Source: CALHRB01 sp964473465 (GTDB taxonomy: Bacteria; Bacteroidota; Ignavibacteria; Kapaibacteriales; UBA2268). Taken from it: 64,000 bases of DNA. The notes beneath the pieces were generated by a model. That model was not told where the DNA came from. It made no database searches and was given only the letters and a program-made list of their open reading frames with translations. Shown here piece after piece: positions 54,635 through 63,205 of this stretch; within the stretch, counting starts at the first letter, position 1; the number at the start of each line of letters is the position of its first letter. A program made the position numbers and the translations under genes. The stretch is from positions 186,001 to 250,000 of the forward strand of contig CAYYPE010000004.1 in assembly GCA_964473465.1 (NCBI GenBank), given 5' to 3'.

Positions 54635-55441
54635 TTAATTTCTTAATGTTAAAATAATTGGTTTCTCGTCAACTAATACAGTATGTTCGTAATGAGCAGC
54701 CGGTTTTCGATCTACTGTTACGACAGTCCATCCATCGCTTAGATACTCGACTTCCTGTTTTCCGGCATGAACCATTGGTTCAATCGCAAGTCCCATTCCT
54801 TTCACCAATTTCATATTAGGATATCGGTTTCTATGTAACAACGGTGGAACAAAGTTCGGTATGGAAGGTTCTTGATGTAATCTTCTTCCAATACCATGAC
54901 CGGTTAATTCCTTAGTCAATGTAAAACCATTACTTTCCACGTAATTCTGAATTTCCCTTGAAATATTATAAACTTTACTTCTATCAAAAGCCTGTTCAAT
55001 TCCAATATAAAGAGACTCTTCGGTGATTTTCATAAGTCTCTTTTTTTCTTCATCAATTTCTCCGATAGAAACTGTTAAAGCACTATCACCAAAAAAGCCT
55101 TCGTAGTTTACACCACAATCAATAGAGACTATATCACCGCTTTTCAATTTCCTTCTGCCGGGAATTCCATGAACAACTGTTTCATTAATTGAGATACACA
55201 GTGTATTTGGAAAAATTTTTCCCTCAACCTGATAACCTTTAAAAGCCGGCTTAGCATTATTTGAACGAATAAAGTCCTCAGCAATTTTATCCAGTTCGAT
55301 AGTTTCAATTCCTTCTACAGCATGTTTTTCGACTAAACTAAGTGTGTCAGCAACAATTCTGCAAGCCTTTTCAAATTTTTTCAAATCTTCGCTTGTAGAA
55401 ATCAAATTCTCACTACCCACTATTTTATCCGAAATATACAT
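54635..55441 (-). CDS. map: Type I methionine aminopeptidase
   Basis: 268 residues from ATG 55441; a GTG at 55447 overlaps the secY stop and is possible. Metal ligands can be placed: VSIDCGVNYEGFFGDSALTV (two Asp), ELTGHGIGRRLHQEP (His), LAIEPMVHAGK (Glu) and AHYEHTVLV (Glu). The substrate His is in VVHGIPGRRKL. It removes the N-terminal Met from new proteins. No adk precedes it, unlike in many spc clusters. Confidence 0.96.
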   Translation of the reverse strand: MYISDKIVGSENLISTSEDLKKFEKACRIVADTLSLVEKHAVEGIETIELDKIAEDFIRSNNAKPAFKGYQVEGKIFPNTLCISINETVVHGIPGRRKLKSGDIVSIDCGVNYEGFFGDSALTVSIGEIDEEKKRLMKITEESLYIGIEQAFDRSKVYNISREIQNYVESNGFTLTKELTGHGIGRRLHQEPSIPNFVPPLLHRNRYPNMKLVKGMGLAIEPMVHAGKQEVEYLSDGWTVVTVDRKPAAHYEHTVLVDEKPIILTLRN

Positions 55442-55446
55442 AATCA

Positions 55447-56793
55447 CTAACCACTTATACCGGCTCCTCTGCCTTTAATTTTTCCGCTTTTCATAAATCC
55501 GTCATAATGACGCATTAATAAATAAGATTCAATCTGCTGAAGTGTATCAAGGCAAACTCCAACCATAATCAGCAGTGATGTTCCTCCAAAAAAAGAAGCA
55601 AACCCCGGAGTTACGCCGAGTAATTTAGATGCAAATGTTGGCATAATTGCTATTAATGCAAGAAATATTGAACCCGGCAAAGTAATTTTTGTCAAAACTG
55701 CATCTATATATTCAGCAGTAGGTTTTCCGGGTCTGATACCGGGTATAAATCCGCCTTGTTTTTTCATATTATCAGCAATGTCTCGGGGATTAAAAACAAT
55801 AGCTGTATAAAAATATGTAAACAAAACAACCATTGTCCCATAGACTAACGCATAAATATAGGATTGCTCACTGAAAGCTGAAACAAATCCATATAGCCAT
55901 GTACTATCAGGGAAAAAGCTGAATATGGTCTGAGGAATAAACATTAATGACTGTGCGAAAATGATAGGCATAACTCCGGCAGTATTGACTCTTAAAGGTA
56001 TATATTGAGTTGTACCACCATAAACCTTTCGCCCCACCTGTCTTTTTGCATATTGAACCGGTATTCTTCTGGCACCTTGTGTTATAAAAATTACTGATGC
56101 AATTATACCAAACAAGAACAACAAAATGATTAATTCCACTATCCATGGTTTTTCCTGTAGTTGGAATATCTGATTCATCTCCTGAAACAAAGCTCCGGGC
56201 AAACGTGCTATAATTCCAATAAATATAATTAAAGAGATTCCGTTGCCTATTCCTCTTTCGGTAATCTGTTCACCAAGCCACATCAGGAAAATTGTACCGG
56301 CAGTCAGTAGTATAACACTTGTAATAGTAAACAAAAAGCCCGGATCGGGAACAACAGGAACACCACCTGCGTCCATATTGACTAATCTTATTGTCATACC
56401 CCATCCGTTAAGAGCAGCAATTAAAACAGTCAGATAGCGGGTATATTGATTAATTTTTCGCCTACCTTCCTCGCCAGATTTTTGTAGTTTCTGAATTTCA
56501 GGGATTACTATTCCACCTAACTGAAGAATAATTGAAGCAGTTATATAAGGCATAACACCCAAGGCAAAAATTGCAGCATTTGAAAATGCACCACCAACAA
56601 ACAGGTCAAAAAGTCCAAACAAATCATTACCACCACCGCTACCCATTTGCTTTAACAAAACTGGATCAACGCCGGGCAAAGTAATATGAGAACCAACGCG
56701 TACAATAAGTAAAATAATCACAGTAGTGATAATTCTGCTGCGAAGCTCGTCTATCTTAAAAATATTCTGTATTGTTTGGATGAAACTACTCAT
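55447..56793 (-). CDS. secY: Protein translocase subunit SecY
   Basis: 448 residues with ten transmembrane helices. Conserved segments: the opening FKIDELRSRIITTVIILLI, the plug region around GGNDLFGLFDLFVGGAFSNAAIFALGVMPYI (about 54-84), GIGNGISLIIFIGI in helix 4/5 and the cytosolic loop KQGGFIPGIRPGKPTAEYID near 350. It forms the Sec channel for inner membrane insertion and export, including the exported proteins elsewhere in this window. Its ATG overlaps the end of rplO by 8 nt (ATGAGTAG). Confidence 0.97.
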   Translation of the reverse strand: MSSFIQTIQNIFKIDELRSRIITTVIILLIVRVGSHITLPGVDPVLLKQMGSGGGNDLFGLFDLFVGGAFSNAAIFALGVMPYITASIILQLGGIVIPEIQKLQKSGEEGRRKINQYTRYLTVLIAALNGWGMTIRLVNMDAGGVPVVPDPGFLFTITSVILLTAGTIFLMWLGEQITERGIGNGISLIIFIGIIARLPGALFQEMNQIFQLQEKPWIVELIILLFLFGIIASVIFITQGARRIPVQYAKRQVGRKVYGGTTQYIPLRVNTAGVMPIIFAQSLMFIPQTIFSFFPDSTWLYGFVSAFSEQSYIYALVYGTMVVLFTYFYTAIVFNPRDIADNMKKQGGFIPGIRPGKPTAEYIDAVLTKITLPGSIFLALIAIMPTFASKLLGVTPGFASFFGGTSLLIMVGVCLDTLQQIESYLLMRHYDGFMKSGKIKGRGAGISG

Positions 56794-57247
56794 TAACTAT
56801 TGCCTTTCCTCCGACAGACTCAATTTTTTGTTTTGCGGTTTCAGAAAATTTATCTGCTTTGATATTAACTGGAGTTTTGATATCACCATTACCAAGAATT
56901 TTCAAAGGCAAATTATTTTTCGAAATCGCACCGGCTTTGTATAAAGCTTCAAAATCAATACTATCAGGATTAATTTTTTCTTTGTCAATCAGTTCCTGTA
57001 GTCTACTTAAGTTCAATATTTGAAATTCTTTTCTAAATAAATTGGTAAATCCGAATTTTGGAATTCTACGGCTGAGAGGCATTTGTCCACCTTCGAAAGC
57101 CAGTTTCCTTTTGTATCCGGTTCTCGATTGAGCACCTTTGTGTCCTCTTGTCGAAGTTCCACCATGACCTGAACCCGGACCACGTGCTATTCTTTTCCTC
57201 TTTTTCTTTGCGCCCTCAGCGTATTTGATATTTCCTATGTGTTTCAT
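56786..57247 (-). CDS. rplO: 50S ribosomal protein L15
   Basis: 153 residues. The glycine-rich N-terminus RIARGPGSGHGGTSTRGHKGAQSR (about 19-42) and FEGGQMPLSRRIPKFGF are diagnostic. The C-terminal part has LKILGNGDIKTPVNIKAD and KIESVGGKAIVNE. It is a late-assembly large-subunit protein. It overlaps secY by 8 nt. Confidence 0.97.
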   Translation of the reverse strand: MKHIGNIKYAEGAKKKRKRIARGPGSGHGGTSTRGHKGAQSRTGYKRKLAFEGGQMPLSRRIPKFGFTNLFRKEFQILNLSRLQELIDKEKINPDSIDFEALYKAGAISKNNLPLKILGNGDIKTPVNIKADKFSETAKQKIESVGGKAIVNE

Positions 57248-57273
57248 AGTATTATTAATATTTTAAGATTCAA

Positions 57274-57459
57274 TTAAACTTCTATTTCTTCAACTTTAAC
57301 TAAATGTTTAACTACTTCAATCATTCCTCTGATATTAGCATTATCCGGGAGTGTGTTGAAGTAATTCGGTCTTCCAAGTCCCAAAGCTTTTATTGTCAGC
57401 TTTTGTTTCTCGGGTCTTTTAATTACGCTTCTTAACTGAGTTATTTTTAACATTTTCAT
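57274..57459 (-). CDS. rpmD: 50S ribosomal protein L30
   Basis: 61 residues, normal length. Typical L30 sequence: LKITQLRSVIKRPEKQKLTI, ALGLGRPNYFNTLPDNANIR and GMIEVVKHLVKVEEI. A second ATG two codons in (57453) could also start it. It lies between rpsE and rplO, as usual. Confidence 0.95.
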   Translation of the reverse strand: MKMLKITQLRSVIKRPEKQKLTIKALGLGRPNYFNTLPDNANIRGMIEVVKHLVKVEEIEV

Positions 57460-57478
57460 AGAAAAAACTTTATTTTAA

Positions 57479-57982
57479 TCAACCATAAACAACTTTATCT
57501 ATTCCGATTCCTCTGCGTGTAGCAACAGCAGCAGCATCTTCAAGCTCCATTAGTCCTTGAAGGGTAGCTTTAACTGTATTATGTGGATTTGATGAACCAA
57601 GACTCTTGGTCAAAACATCCTGTATCCCAGCCAATTCTAATATTGCCCTGACTCCACCTGCAGCTATCACACCTGTTCCCGGAGTTGCAGGTTTAAGAAG
57701 AACTTTGGCTGCCCCAAACTTTCCAATAACTTCGTGAGGAATGGTTGAGCCCTGTAGTCTAACTTTAACGACATTTTTCTTAGCAGCTTCTGTTGCTTTG
57801 GTAACGGCGTCAACAACTTCGCTTGCTTTGCCAAGACCATATCCAACATGGCCATTCTGGTCTCCGACCACTACAATTGCAGAGAAGTTAAATCGCCTGC
57901 CACCCTTAACAACTTTGGCAGTTCTTCCCACATAAACTAACTTATCTTTTAATGAAATTTCTGATGACTTAATCTTAGCCAA
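57479..57982 (-). CDS. rpsE: 30S ribosomal protein S5
   Basis: 167 residues. The double-stranded RNA-binding N-terminal domain has LKDKLVYVGRTAKVVKGGRRF and ALVVVGD-like SAIVVVGDQNGHVGYGLGKA. The C-terminal domain has GVIAAGGVRAILELAGI and LGSSNPHNTVKATLQGL. It supports decoding fidelity near helix 34. Lengths and spacing are ordinary. Confidence 0.97.
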   Translation of the reverse strand: MAKIKSSEISLKDKLVYVGRTAKVVKGGRRFNFSAIVVVGDQNGHVGYGLGKASEVVDAVTKATEAAKKNVVKVRLQGSTIPHEVIGKFGAAKVLLKPATPGTGVIAAGGVRAILELAGIQDVLTKSLGSSNPHNTVKATLQGLMELEDAAAVATRRGIGIDKVVYG

Positions 57983-58008
57983 TTTTTTTCCTCACTCAAT
58001 TAATGTTA

Positions 58009-58380
58009 TTAAAATTCAAGACCATTACTACGGGCAGATTCGGCCAAAGCCTTAATTCTACCATGATACAAATACCCATTTCTGTCGAAGGATATCTTCT
58101 TGATATTTTTCTCAAGAGCTTTCTTTGCCAGAACAGCCCCAACAATTTTACTGTGTTCAATCCTTTTCATATCGGGTTTGATTTGTTCTTTGACCTCTTT
58201 GTCTAATGTTGAAGCCGAGACCAATGTTCTTCCATGAACATCATCAATAATCTGGGCATAGATATTATTAAGACTTCTGAACACATTAAGTCTTAATCTA
58301 TCAGGAGTCCCGACAATTTTTTTTCTAATGCTATATTTTCTTCGTAATCTTCGTATTAATTTTAATTCTAAGCGTTTCAT
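58009..58380 (-). CDS. rplR: 50S ribosomal protein L18
   Basis: 123 residues. Recognised by RLRRKYSIRKKIVGTPDRLR, LNVFRSLNNIYAQIIDDVHG, LVSASTLDKEVKEQI and the C-terminal FDRNGYLYHGRIKALAESAR. It binds 5S rRNA with L5. It sits between rplF and rpsE, as expected. Confidence 0.97.
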   Translation of the reverse strand: MKRLELKLIRRLRRKYSIRKKIVGTPDRLRLNVFRSLNNIYAQIIDDVHGRTLVSASTLDKEVKEQIKPDMKRIEHSKIVGAVLAKKALEKNIKKISFDRNGYLYHGRIKALAESARSNGLEF

Positions 58381-58405
58381 AATATTCTTTTTATATTTTG
58401 ATTAA

Positions 58406-58945
58406 TTACTTCGAAGTAGTTTTACCAGCTTTTCTACGAACATATTCATCACTATAGCGAATACCTTTTCCTTTGTAAGGCTCCGGTGGTCTTAATTTTC
58501 TTATCTTTGCCGCAACTTCACCGACTAACTGCTTGTCTATTCCATCCAACAAAATTGTATTGGGGTTTGGACTTGATATTTTAATACCAGCAGGAGGTAT
58601 AACCAGTAAAGGATGAGAAAAGCCTAATGATAACATTAAATTATTTCCCTTCATTTCTGCTTTATAACCAACACCTTCAATTTGCAGCGTTTTTGTAAAA
58701 CCATTAAGAACTCCTTCAATGATATTATTTGTTAAAGCTCTTGACAAACCATGCAGGGCTCTGACTTTTTTCTCATCGCTGGTTCTGCTAAAAGTTAGTG
58801 TTTTATTTTCAATTTTAAATTCAATACCTTCAGGGATACTGAATGCTAATTCCCCTTTAGGACCTTTAGCTTTAATAGTATTACCCTCCACAGTCACATT
58901 GACTTTATCAGGTATTTTTATTGGTTTTTTTCCAACTCTTGACAC
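58406..58945 (-). CDS. rplF: 50S ribosomal protein L6
   Basis: 179 residues. The start is GTG at 58945 (M/V-SRVGKKPIKIPDKVNV), chosen because CAGGAG stands 6 nt upstream and the family begins SRIGKxPI. A longer frame to 58972 adds nine atypical residues. The diagnostic LRPPEPYKGKGIRYSDEYVRRKAGK is at the C-terminus. It lies near the sarcin-ricin loop in the ribosome. Confidence 0.96.
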   Translation of the reverse strand: MSRVGKKPIKIPDKVNVTVEGNTIKAKGPKGELAFSIPEGIEFKIENKTLTFSRTSDEKKVRALHGLSRALTNNIIEGVLNGFTKTLQIEGVGYKAEMKGNNLMLSLGFSHPLLVIPPAGIKISSPNPNTILLDGIDKQLVGEVAAKIRKLRPPEPYKGKGIRYSDEYVRRKAGKTTSK

Positions 58946-58965
58946 TTCGAACTCCTGAACTAAAA

Positions 58966-59361
58966 TTACCAAACAGTAAATAAAACTTCGCCACCGATAT
59001 TTAATTTCTTTGCTTCCTTATCGGTTAATACACCTTTAGATGTAGAGATAATAGCTAATCCAAGACCGTTATAAACTCTTGGAAGCTTGTCAACAGGGGC
59101 ATAAACCCTTCTTCCGGGTTTACTAACCCTCTGAAATTTTTTAATTACAAGTTGCCCCTGGTAATATCTGAGAGTGATTCTAAGAATACCCTGGACTCCA
59201 TCGTCAATTTTTTCGAAATCAGAGATAAATCCCTGTTCCTTTAGAATTCTTGCTATAGAATATTTCAATTTTGAAAAAGGAATATCAACTGTTTTATGTT
59301 TTGCTATTCCTGCATTTTTTATTCTTACTAAGAAATCTGATATTGTATCTGTAACTGGCAT
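58966..59361 (-). CDS. rpsH: 30S ribosomal protein S8
   Basis: 131 residues. Begins MPVTDTISDFLVRIKNAGIA and ends GLGLAIISTSKGVLTDKEAKKLN then GGEVLFTVW, the family's conserved C-terminus. It binds helix 21 of 16S rRNA, and in some bacteria it represses this operon's mRNA; no such site is proven here. Confidence 0.97.
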   Translation of the reverse strand: MPVTDTISDFLVRIKNAGIAKHKTVDIPFSKLKYSIARILKEQGFISDFEKIDDGVQGILRITLRYYQGQLVIKKFQRVSKPGRRVYAPVDKLPRVYNGLGLAIISTSKGVLTDKEAKKLNIGGEVLFTVW

Positions 59362-59402
59362 AGCCTTTTCTTATATTTTTAGAAAATTAATATATAATCG
59401 AA

Positions 59403-59672
59403 TTACCAACTTGCTTTTCTTATTCCGGGCAATTTGCCATCAAGAGCCATTTGCCGGAAGACATTTCTGCATAGCCCGAACTTCCTGTAAACACCCTTTC
59501 CTCTGCCCGTCAGAGAGCATCTATTACGAACTCGTGTAGGAGAACTGTTTCTTGGAAGTTTCTGAAGTGCTTCGTAATCACCGGTTGCTTTCAGAGCTTC
59601 CCTTCGAGCCTTATATTTTTCTGCCAGGCGGATTCGTTTTAAATTTCTTGCTACAACTGATGTTTTAGACAT
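59403..59672 (-). CDS. rpsN: 30S ribosomal protein S14, zinc-free long form
   Basis: 89 residues. This is the long C-minus type: it lacks the two CxxC pairs of the short zinc form. Typical segments are NLKRIRLAEKYKARREAL, LPRNSSPTRVRNRCSLTGRG, YRKFGLCRNVFRQMAL and the ending GIRKASW. It lies between rplE and rpsH, as usual. Confidence 0.96.
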   Translation of the reverse strand: MSKTSVVARNLKRIRLAEKYKARREALKATGDYEALQKLPRNSSPTRVRNRCSLTGRGKGVYRKFGLCRNVFRQMALDGKLPGIRKASW

Positions 59673-59674
59673 AA

Positions 59675-60340
59675 TTATTCTCCCTCACGTTTTTTAAATG
59701 GAAATCCAAATTCCGAGAGTAAAGCGTATGATTCCTCATCATTTTTGGACTTAATTACAAATGTTATATCAAGACCACTAATTCTACCTACTTTATCAAC
59801 ATCTATTTCCGGAAATATAATTTGCTCTTTGATTCCTATGCTGTAATTTCCTCTTCCATCGAAACTCTTATCTGAAAATCCACGGAAGTCTCTGATTCGA
59901 GGGGCAGTTATATTGATAAATCTATCCAAAAACTCATACATTCTTGCTCTTCTGAGTGTTACCATACATCCGATTGGAACTCCCTGCCTTAGCTTAAAAT
60001 TCGAAATTGCTTTCTTTGATTTTGTTATAACAGGTCTCTGTCCGGAAATTAGTTCCAATTCATTAATTGCAGATTGAAGTAGTTTCTGGTCTTGAGTAGC
60101 AGAACCAACTCCAATATTCAAAGATATTTTTTCGAGCTTCGGAACTTGCATGACGGACTTATAACCAAATTTTTTCATCAAATTTGGAACAATTTGTTTT
60201 CTATAAAATTCAAGTAAACGTGGAGGGGGGACTGTTTTTTCCTTAACATCCTCCAACCTTTTACCTTCTGGCTTAAAATCAACTTTTTTGGATTGTGCTC
60301 CAAAAGGTGTTGCTGCTGTTTTCTTTTTTGGTGTAGCCAT
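59675..60340 (-). CDS. rplE: 50S ribosomal protein L5 with N-terminal extension
   Basis: 221 residues, about 40 longer than usual. The L5 core starts near residue 40 (LLEFYRKQIVPNLMKKFGYK) and continues with VPKLEKISLNIGVGSATQD, KSKKAISNFKLRQGVPIGC and RDFRGFSDKSFDGRGNYSIGI. The extra N-terminus is Lys/Pro-rich (MATPKKKTAATPFGAQSKKV) and probably disordered. L5 binds 5S rRNA and P-site tRNA. It starts two bases before rpsN ends its spacer, so the genes are tightly packed. Confidence 0.95.
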   Translation of the reverse strand: MATPKKKTAATPFGAQSKKVDFKPEGKRLEDVKEKTVPPPRLLEFYRKQIVPNLMKKFGYKSVMQVPKLEKISLNIGVGSATQDQKLLQSAINELELISGQRPVITKSKKAISNFKLRQGVPIGCMVTLRRARMYEFLDRFINITAPRIRDFRGFSDKSFDGRGNYSIGIKEQIIFPEIDVDKVGRISGLDITFVIKSKNDEESYALLSEFGFPFKKREGE

Positions 60341-60356
60341 AGTTTAACTATCTAAA

Positions 60357-60677
60357 TTATAATTGACCATCATTAGTTTTTGCATATCTGACAGGAACCT
60401 TTTTGTTACCTTTTTCTTCCAATCTAATTCCAATTCTTGTTGGGTTCCTGTCTGAATCAACAATCATAACATTAGAATAATGTATTGGCATTTCCTTGCT
60501 GATTATCCCCCCTTTTTGATTTTTTTGATTGGGTCGGGTATGGCGTTTAACTATATTAACACCTTCAACAAGGATTCTTGACTTTTCGGGATAAACAGCC
60601 ATAACTCTGCCAACAACTCCTTTGTCGTCGCCGCTAATTACCTGAACTGTATCCCCTTTTTTTATTTTGTACTTCAT
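60357..60677 (-). CDS. rplX: 50S ribosomal protein L24
   Basis: 106 residues. The KOW motif opens it (IKKGDTVQVISGDDKGVVGRV), followed by ILVEGVNIVKRHTRPNQKNQ, KGGIISKEMPIHYSNVMIVD and a basic tail. It starts large-subunit assembly. Ordinary length and position between rplN and rplE. Confidence 0.97.
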   Translation of the reverse strand: MKYKIKKGDTVQVISGDDKGVVGRVMAVYPEKSRILVEGVNIVKRHTRPNQKNQKGGIISKEMPIHYSNVMIVDSDRNPTRIGIRLEEKGNKKVPVRYAKTNDGQL

Positions 60678-60687
60678 ATTTTCACCG

Positions 60688-61056
60688 CTATATTACTTCT
60701 GGTGCTAAAGATACTATTTTCATAAAATTCTTTTCTCTGAGTTCACGTGCAACAGGACCAAAAATTCTTGTTCCTCTTGGCTCGCCCTGATTATTTAGAA
60801 TAACAGCCGCATTATCATCAAATCTGATGTACGATCCGTCTTTTCTTTTAACTTCTTTGTTCGTTCTGACGATAACTGCACGGCAAACCTCACCTTTTTT
60901 GACGTTTGAATTTGGCAAGGCTGATTTAACTGACACAACCACAAGGTCGCCAAGGCTTGCATATCTTTTACCATGCCCACCAAGAACACGGATACATCTG
61001 ACCTTTTTGGCTCCCGAATTATCTGCAACAGTTAAATTTGTTTCTTCTTGTATCAT
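60688..61056 (-). CDS. rplN: 50S ribosomal protein L14
   Basis: 122 residues, normal length. Begins MIQEETNLTVADNSGAKKVR and contains the family signature region ALPNSNVKKGEVCRAVIVRT, then FDDNAAVILNNQGEPRGTRI and ends KIVSLAPEVI. It contacts L19 and the 16S rRNA at an intersubunit bridge. Confidence 0.97.
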   Translation of the reverse strand: MIQEETNLTVADNSGAKKVRCIRVLGGHGKRYASLGDLVVVSVKSALPNSNVKKGEVCRAVIVRTNKEVKRKDGSYIRFDDNAAVILNNQGEPRGTRIFGPVARELREKNFMKIVSLAPEVI

Positions 61057-61071
61057 CTTATTCTCCTAAAA

Positions 61072-61518
61072 TTACTTAGCTTTTGTTACGACTTCGACTA
61101 ACATCCACCTTTTCATTTTGCTGATTGGTCTGTGTTCTTTGATTCTGACAACATCGCCAATTCCGCATTCATTGTTAGGGTCGTGAGCCATAAATTTCTT
61201 TGTTCTTTTAAAATATTTTTTATATAATGGATGCCTGACCTGTCTTTCTACTGCAACAACTATAGTCTTATCAGCTTTGTTGGATGTAACCTTACCCTGC
61301 AATATTTTCTTAACAGCTGTTCTTGTTATTGAGTCCGATTCAGTTTTGATTGTTTCTGATGCAGTATTATCTGCATAACTTTCAGATTTTTCTGAAGTCT
61401 CAGCAACCAAATCAGTTTCAACTGATGATGAAGAAACATTTTCTATCACATCAGAGACTTGTTCAGTTGACAAATCTTGTTCTTTTTCTAAATTTTCTAA
61501 TTGCTGTTCTTTATCCAT
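61072..61518 (-). CDS. rpsQ: 30S ribosomal protein S17 with acidic N-terminal extension
   Basis: 148 residues from ATG 61518; a GTG at 61536 overlaps the end of rpmC and would add six residues. The S17 core is the last ~80 residues (KILQGKVTSNKADKTIVVAV, RHPLYKKYFKRTKKFMAHD, GIGDVVRIKEHRPISKMKRW). Before it stand about 65 residues rich in Glu, Ser, Asp and Thr and with hardly any hydrophobic clusters. Normal S17 is about 85 residues, so the acidic arm is unusual. The core binds helix 11 of 16S rRNA. Confidence 0.93.
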   Translation of the reverse strand: MDKEQQLENLEKEQDLSTEQVSDVIENVSSSSVETDLVAETSEKSESYADNTASETIKTESDSITRTAVKKILQGKVTSNKADKTIVVAVERQVRHPLYKKYFKRTKKFMAHDPNNECGIGDVVRIKEHRPISKMKRWMLVEVVTKAK

Positions 61519-61519
61519 T

Positions 61520-61723
61520 TTAATTTGCTCGCTCACGTTCTGTTAAAATAGTTTTAATTCTTGCTATATCTTTTCTTAAGATTCTTAAATAAGCTGTGTC
61601 CTGTAATTGGCTCAAGGCATGTTGAAACTTTTGGTTAGAATAAGTTTCTTGTGCTTCTGCCAATAGGTTGACTAATTCTGTTGTCGTCAAATCTCTTAAA
61701 TCCGATGTTTTTCTTGGTTTCAT
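61520..61723 (-). CDS. rpmC: 50S ribosomal protein L29
   Basis: 67 residues, normal length. Typical L29 helices: LRDLTTTELVNLLAEAQETY, KFQHALSQLQDTAYLRILRK and IARIKTILTERER. It surrounds the peptide exit tunnel. Its ATG overlaps the rplP stop (ATGA). Confidence 0.96.
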   Translation of the reverse strand: MKPRKTSDLRDLTTTELVNLLAEAQETYSNQKFQHALSQLQDTAYLRILRKDIARIKTILTERERAN

Positions 61724-62142
61724 TGTTGCACCAAATCAATTCTACTAACAAATTTTGTTTTTATTGGTAATTTATGTGATGCAAGTCTAAGAGCTTCCTG
61801 AGCTGATTTCATAGGAACTCCGTCAACTTCGAACAGAATTCTGCCTCTTTTCACGACTGCAACCCAACCTTCGGGACTTCCCTTACCACTTCCCTGCCTT
61901 GTTTCGGCAGGTTTTTTTGTATAGGGCTTATCAGGAAAAATTCTTATCCACAACTTACCTTCACGTTTAAGAAAACGATTGATAGCAATTCTTGCTGCTT
62001 CAATCTGCCTGTTTGTAATCCAGGCATGTTCAAGAGATTTTAATCCATATGAACCAAATGAAACAGTTGCCCCACGGTTAGCTTTACCTCTGATTCGTCC
62101 TCTTTGTGTTTTTCTATATTTTACTCTTTTTGGTGATAGCAT
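61720..62142 (-). CDS. rplP: 50S ribosomal protein L16
   Basis: 140 residues. Conserved segments: MLSPKRVKYRKTQRGRIRG, FGSYGLKSLEHAWITNRQIE, LWIRIFPDKPYTKKPAETR, GSGKGSPEGWVAVVKRGRI and LASHKLPIKTKFV. It sits near the A site and central protuberance. The 4-nt overlap with rpmC couples their translation. Confidence 0.97.
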   Translation of the reverse strand: MLSPKRVKYRKTQRGRIRGKANRGATVSFGSYGLKSLEHAWITNRQIEAARIAINRFLKREGKLWIRIFPDKPYTKKPAETRQGSGKGSPEGWVAVVKRGRILFEVDGVPMKSAQEALRLASHKLPIKTKFVSRIDLVQQ

Positions 62143-62174
62143 TTTATTTGCTCACTATTAACTTATTTAATTGA

Positions 62175-62813
62175 CTAACTTTCTTGTTTTCCAATGATTT
62201 CGCCTTTGCAAATCCAGACTTTTACACCAATACTACCATAAATAGTTTGAGCGGTAGCAACTCCATAATCAATATCTGCTCTCAAAGTATGCAAGGGAAT
62301 TCTTCCTTCTTTATACTGTTCGGTTCTTGCCATTTCGGCTCCACCCAATCTACCGGAACACATTAATCTGATACCAACAGCTCCCATCCTCATAGCAGAT
62401 GAAACAGCCTGTTTCATAGCTCGTCTGAATGATATTCTGCCTTCTAATTGTTGTGCAATATTTTCGGCAACCAACAAAGCGTCTAATTCGGGTCTTTTAA
62501 TTTCACTAATCAGTATTTTTGCCTCTTTGTTAGTTATTTTCTTTAACTCTTCTTCCAATTGGGTTATATCTTTTCCGGAACGTCCAATAATAACACCCGG
62601 ACGGGATGTATTTATCGTGATTCTTAATTGTTTTGCAGTTCGCTCAACAATTATTCTCGAAACCCCGGCTTTTTTTAGTCGGTTTTTGATATAAAGCCTT
62701 ACTTTGTTATCCTCTGCAATTTTTTCGGCTACATTCTTTTCATCAAACCAATTCGCATCCCATTGCCTTATAATACCTAACCTTAGTCCAATTGGATTAG
62801 TCTTCTGTCCCAA
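62175..62813 (-). CDS. rpsC: 30S ribosomal protein S3
   Basis: 212 residues. Begins MGQKTNPIGLRLGIIRQWDA. The KH-type segment ITINTSRPGVIIGRSGKDITQ is at about 66-86. Later blocks are EGRISFRRAMKQAVSSAMRM and DIDYGVATAQTIYGSIGVKV with a short C-terminus. It lines the mRNA entry tunnel. Confidence 0.97.
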   Translation of the reverse strand: MGQKTNPIGLRLGIIRQWDANWFDEKNVAEKIAEDNKVRLYIKNRLKKAGVSRIIVERTAKQLRITINTSRPGVIIGRSGKDITQLEEELKKITNKEAKILISEIKRPELDALLVAENIAQQLEGRISFRRAMKQAVSSAMRMGAVGIRLMCSGRLGGAEMARTEQYKEGRIPLHTLRADIDYGVATAQTIYGSIGVKVWICKGEIIGKQES

Positions 62814-62830
62814 TGATTCACTCCTCTTTA

Positions 62831-63190
62831 TTAATTTTTATTAGTTGCTACAACAATTGTTAAATGATTAGATCTTTTTCTAATTCTATAAGCACGACCC
62901 ATTGGAGCTGGTTGAATCCTTTTCATCATGGGTCCGCAATTAACGAAGCATTCTTTAACATAAACCTCTTCAGGTCTGACTGTTTTGCCGTCTTCGAAAT
63001 TCGAAAGATTAGCTATTGCCGACCTCAACACTTGTTCAGCATCTTTTGCAGCCAATTTATTCGAAAATCTTAATAAAGAAAATGCTTCAGCTGCATTTTT
63101 GCCTCTTATCAAATCAATCACCAATCTCATTTTCCTTGGAGATGACCTGATAAATCTTTTAAGTGCTTTTGCTTGTAATTGATTTTCCAT
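62831..63190 (-). CDS. rplV: 50S ribosomal protein L22
   Basis: 119 residues. Typical segments: FIRSSPRKMRLVIDLIRGKN, AFSLLRFSNKLAAKDAEQVL, then VYVKECFVNCGPMMKRIQPA and the family signature PMGRAYRIRKRSNHLTIVV. Its loop lines the peptide exit tunnel. It lies between rpsS and rpsC. Confidence 0.97.
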   Translation of the reverse strand: MENQLQAKALKRFIRSSPRKMRLVIDLIRGKNAAEAFSLLRFSNKLAAKDAEQVLRSAIANLSNFEDGKTVRPEEVYVKECFVNCGPMMKRIQPAPMGRAYRIRKRSNHLTIVVATNKN

Positions 63191-63205
63191 TTTTTTCTCC
63201 TGACC

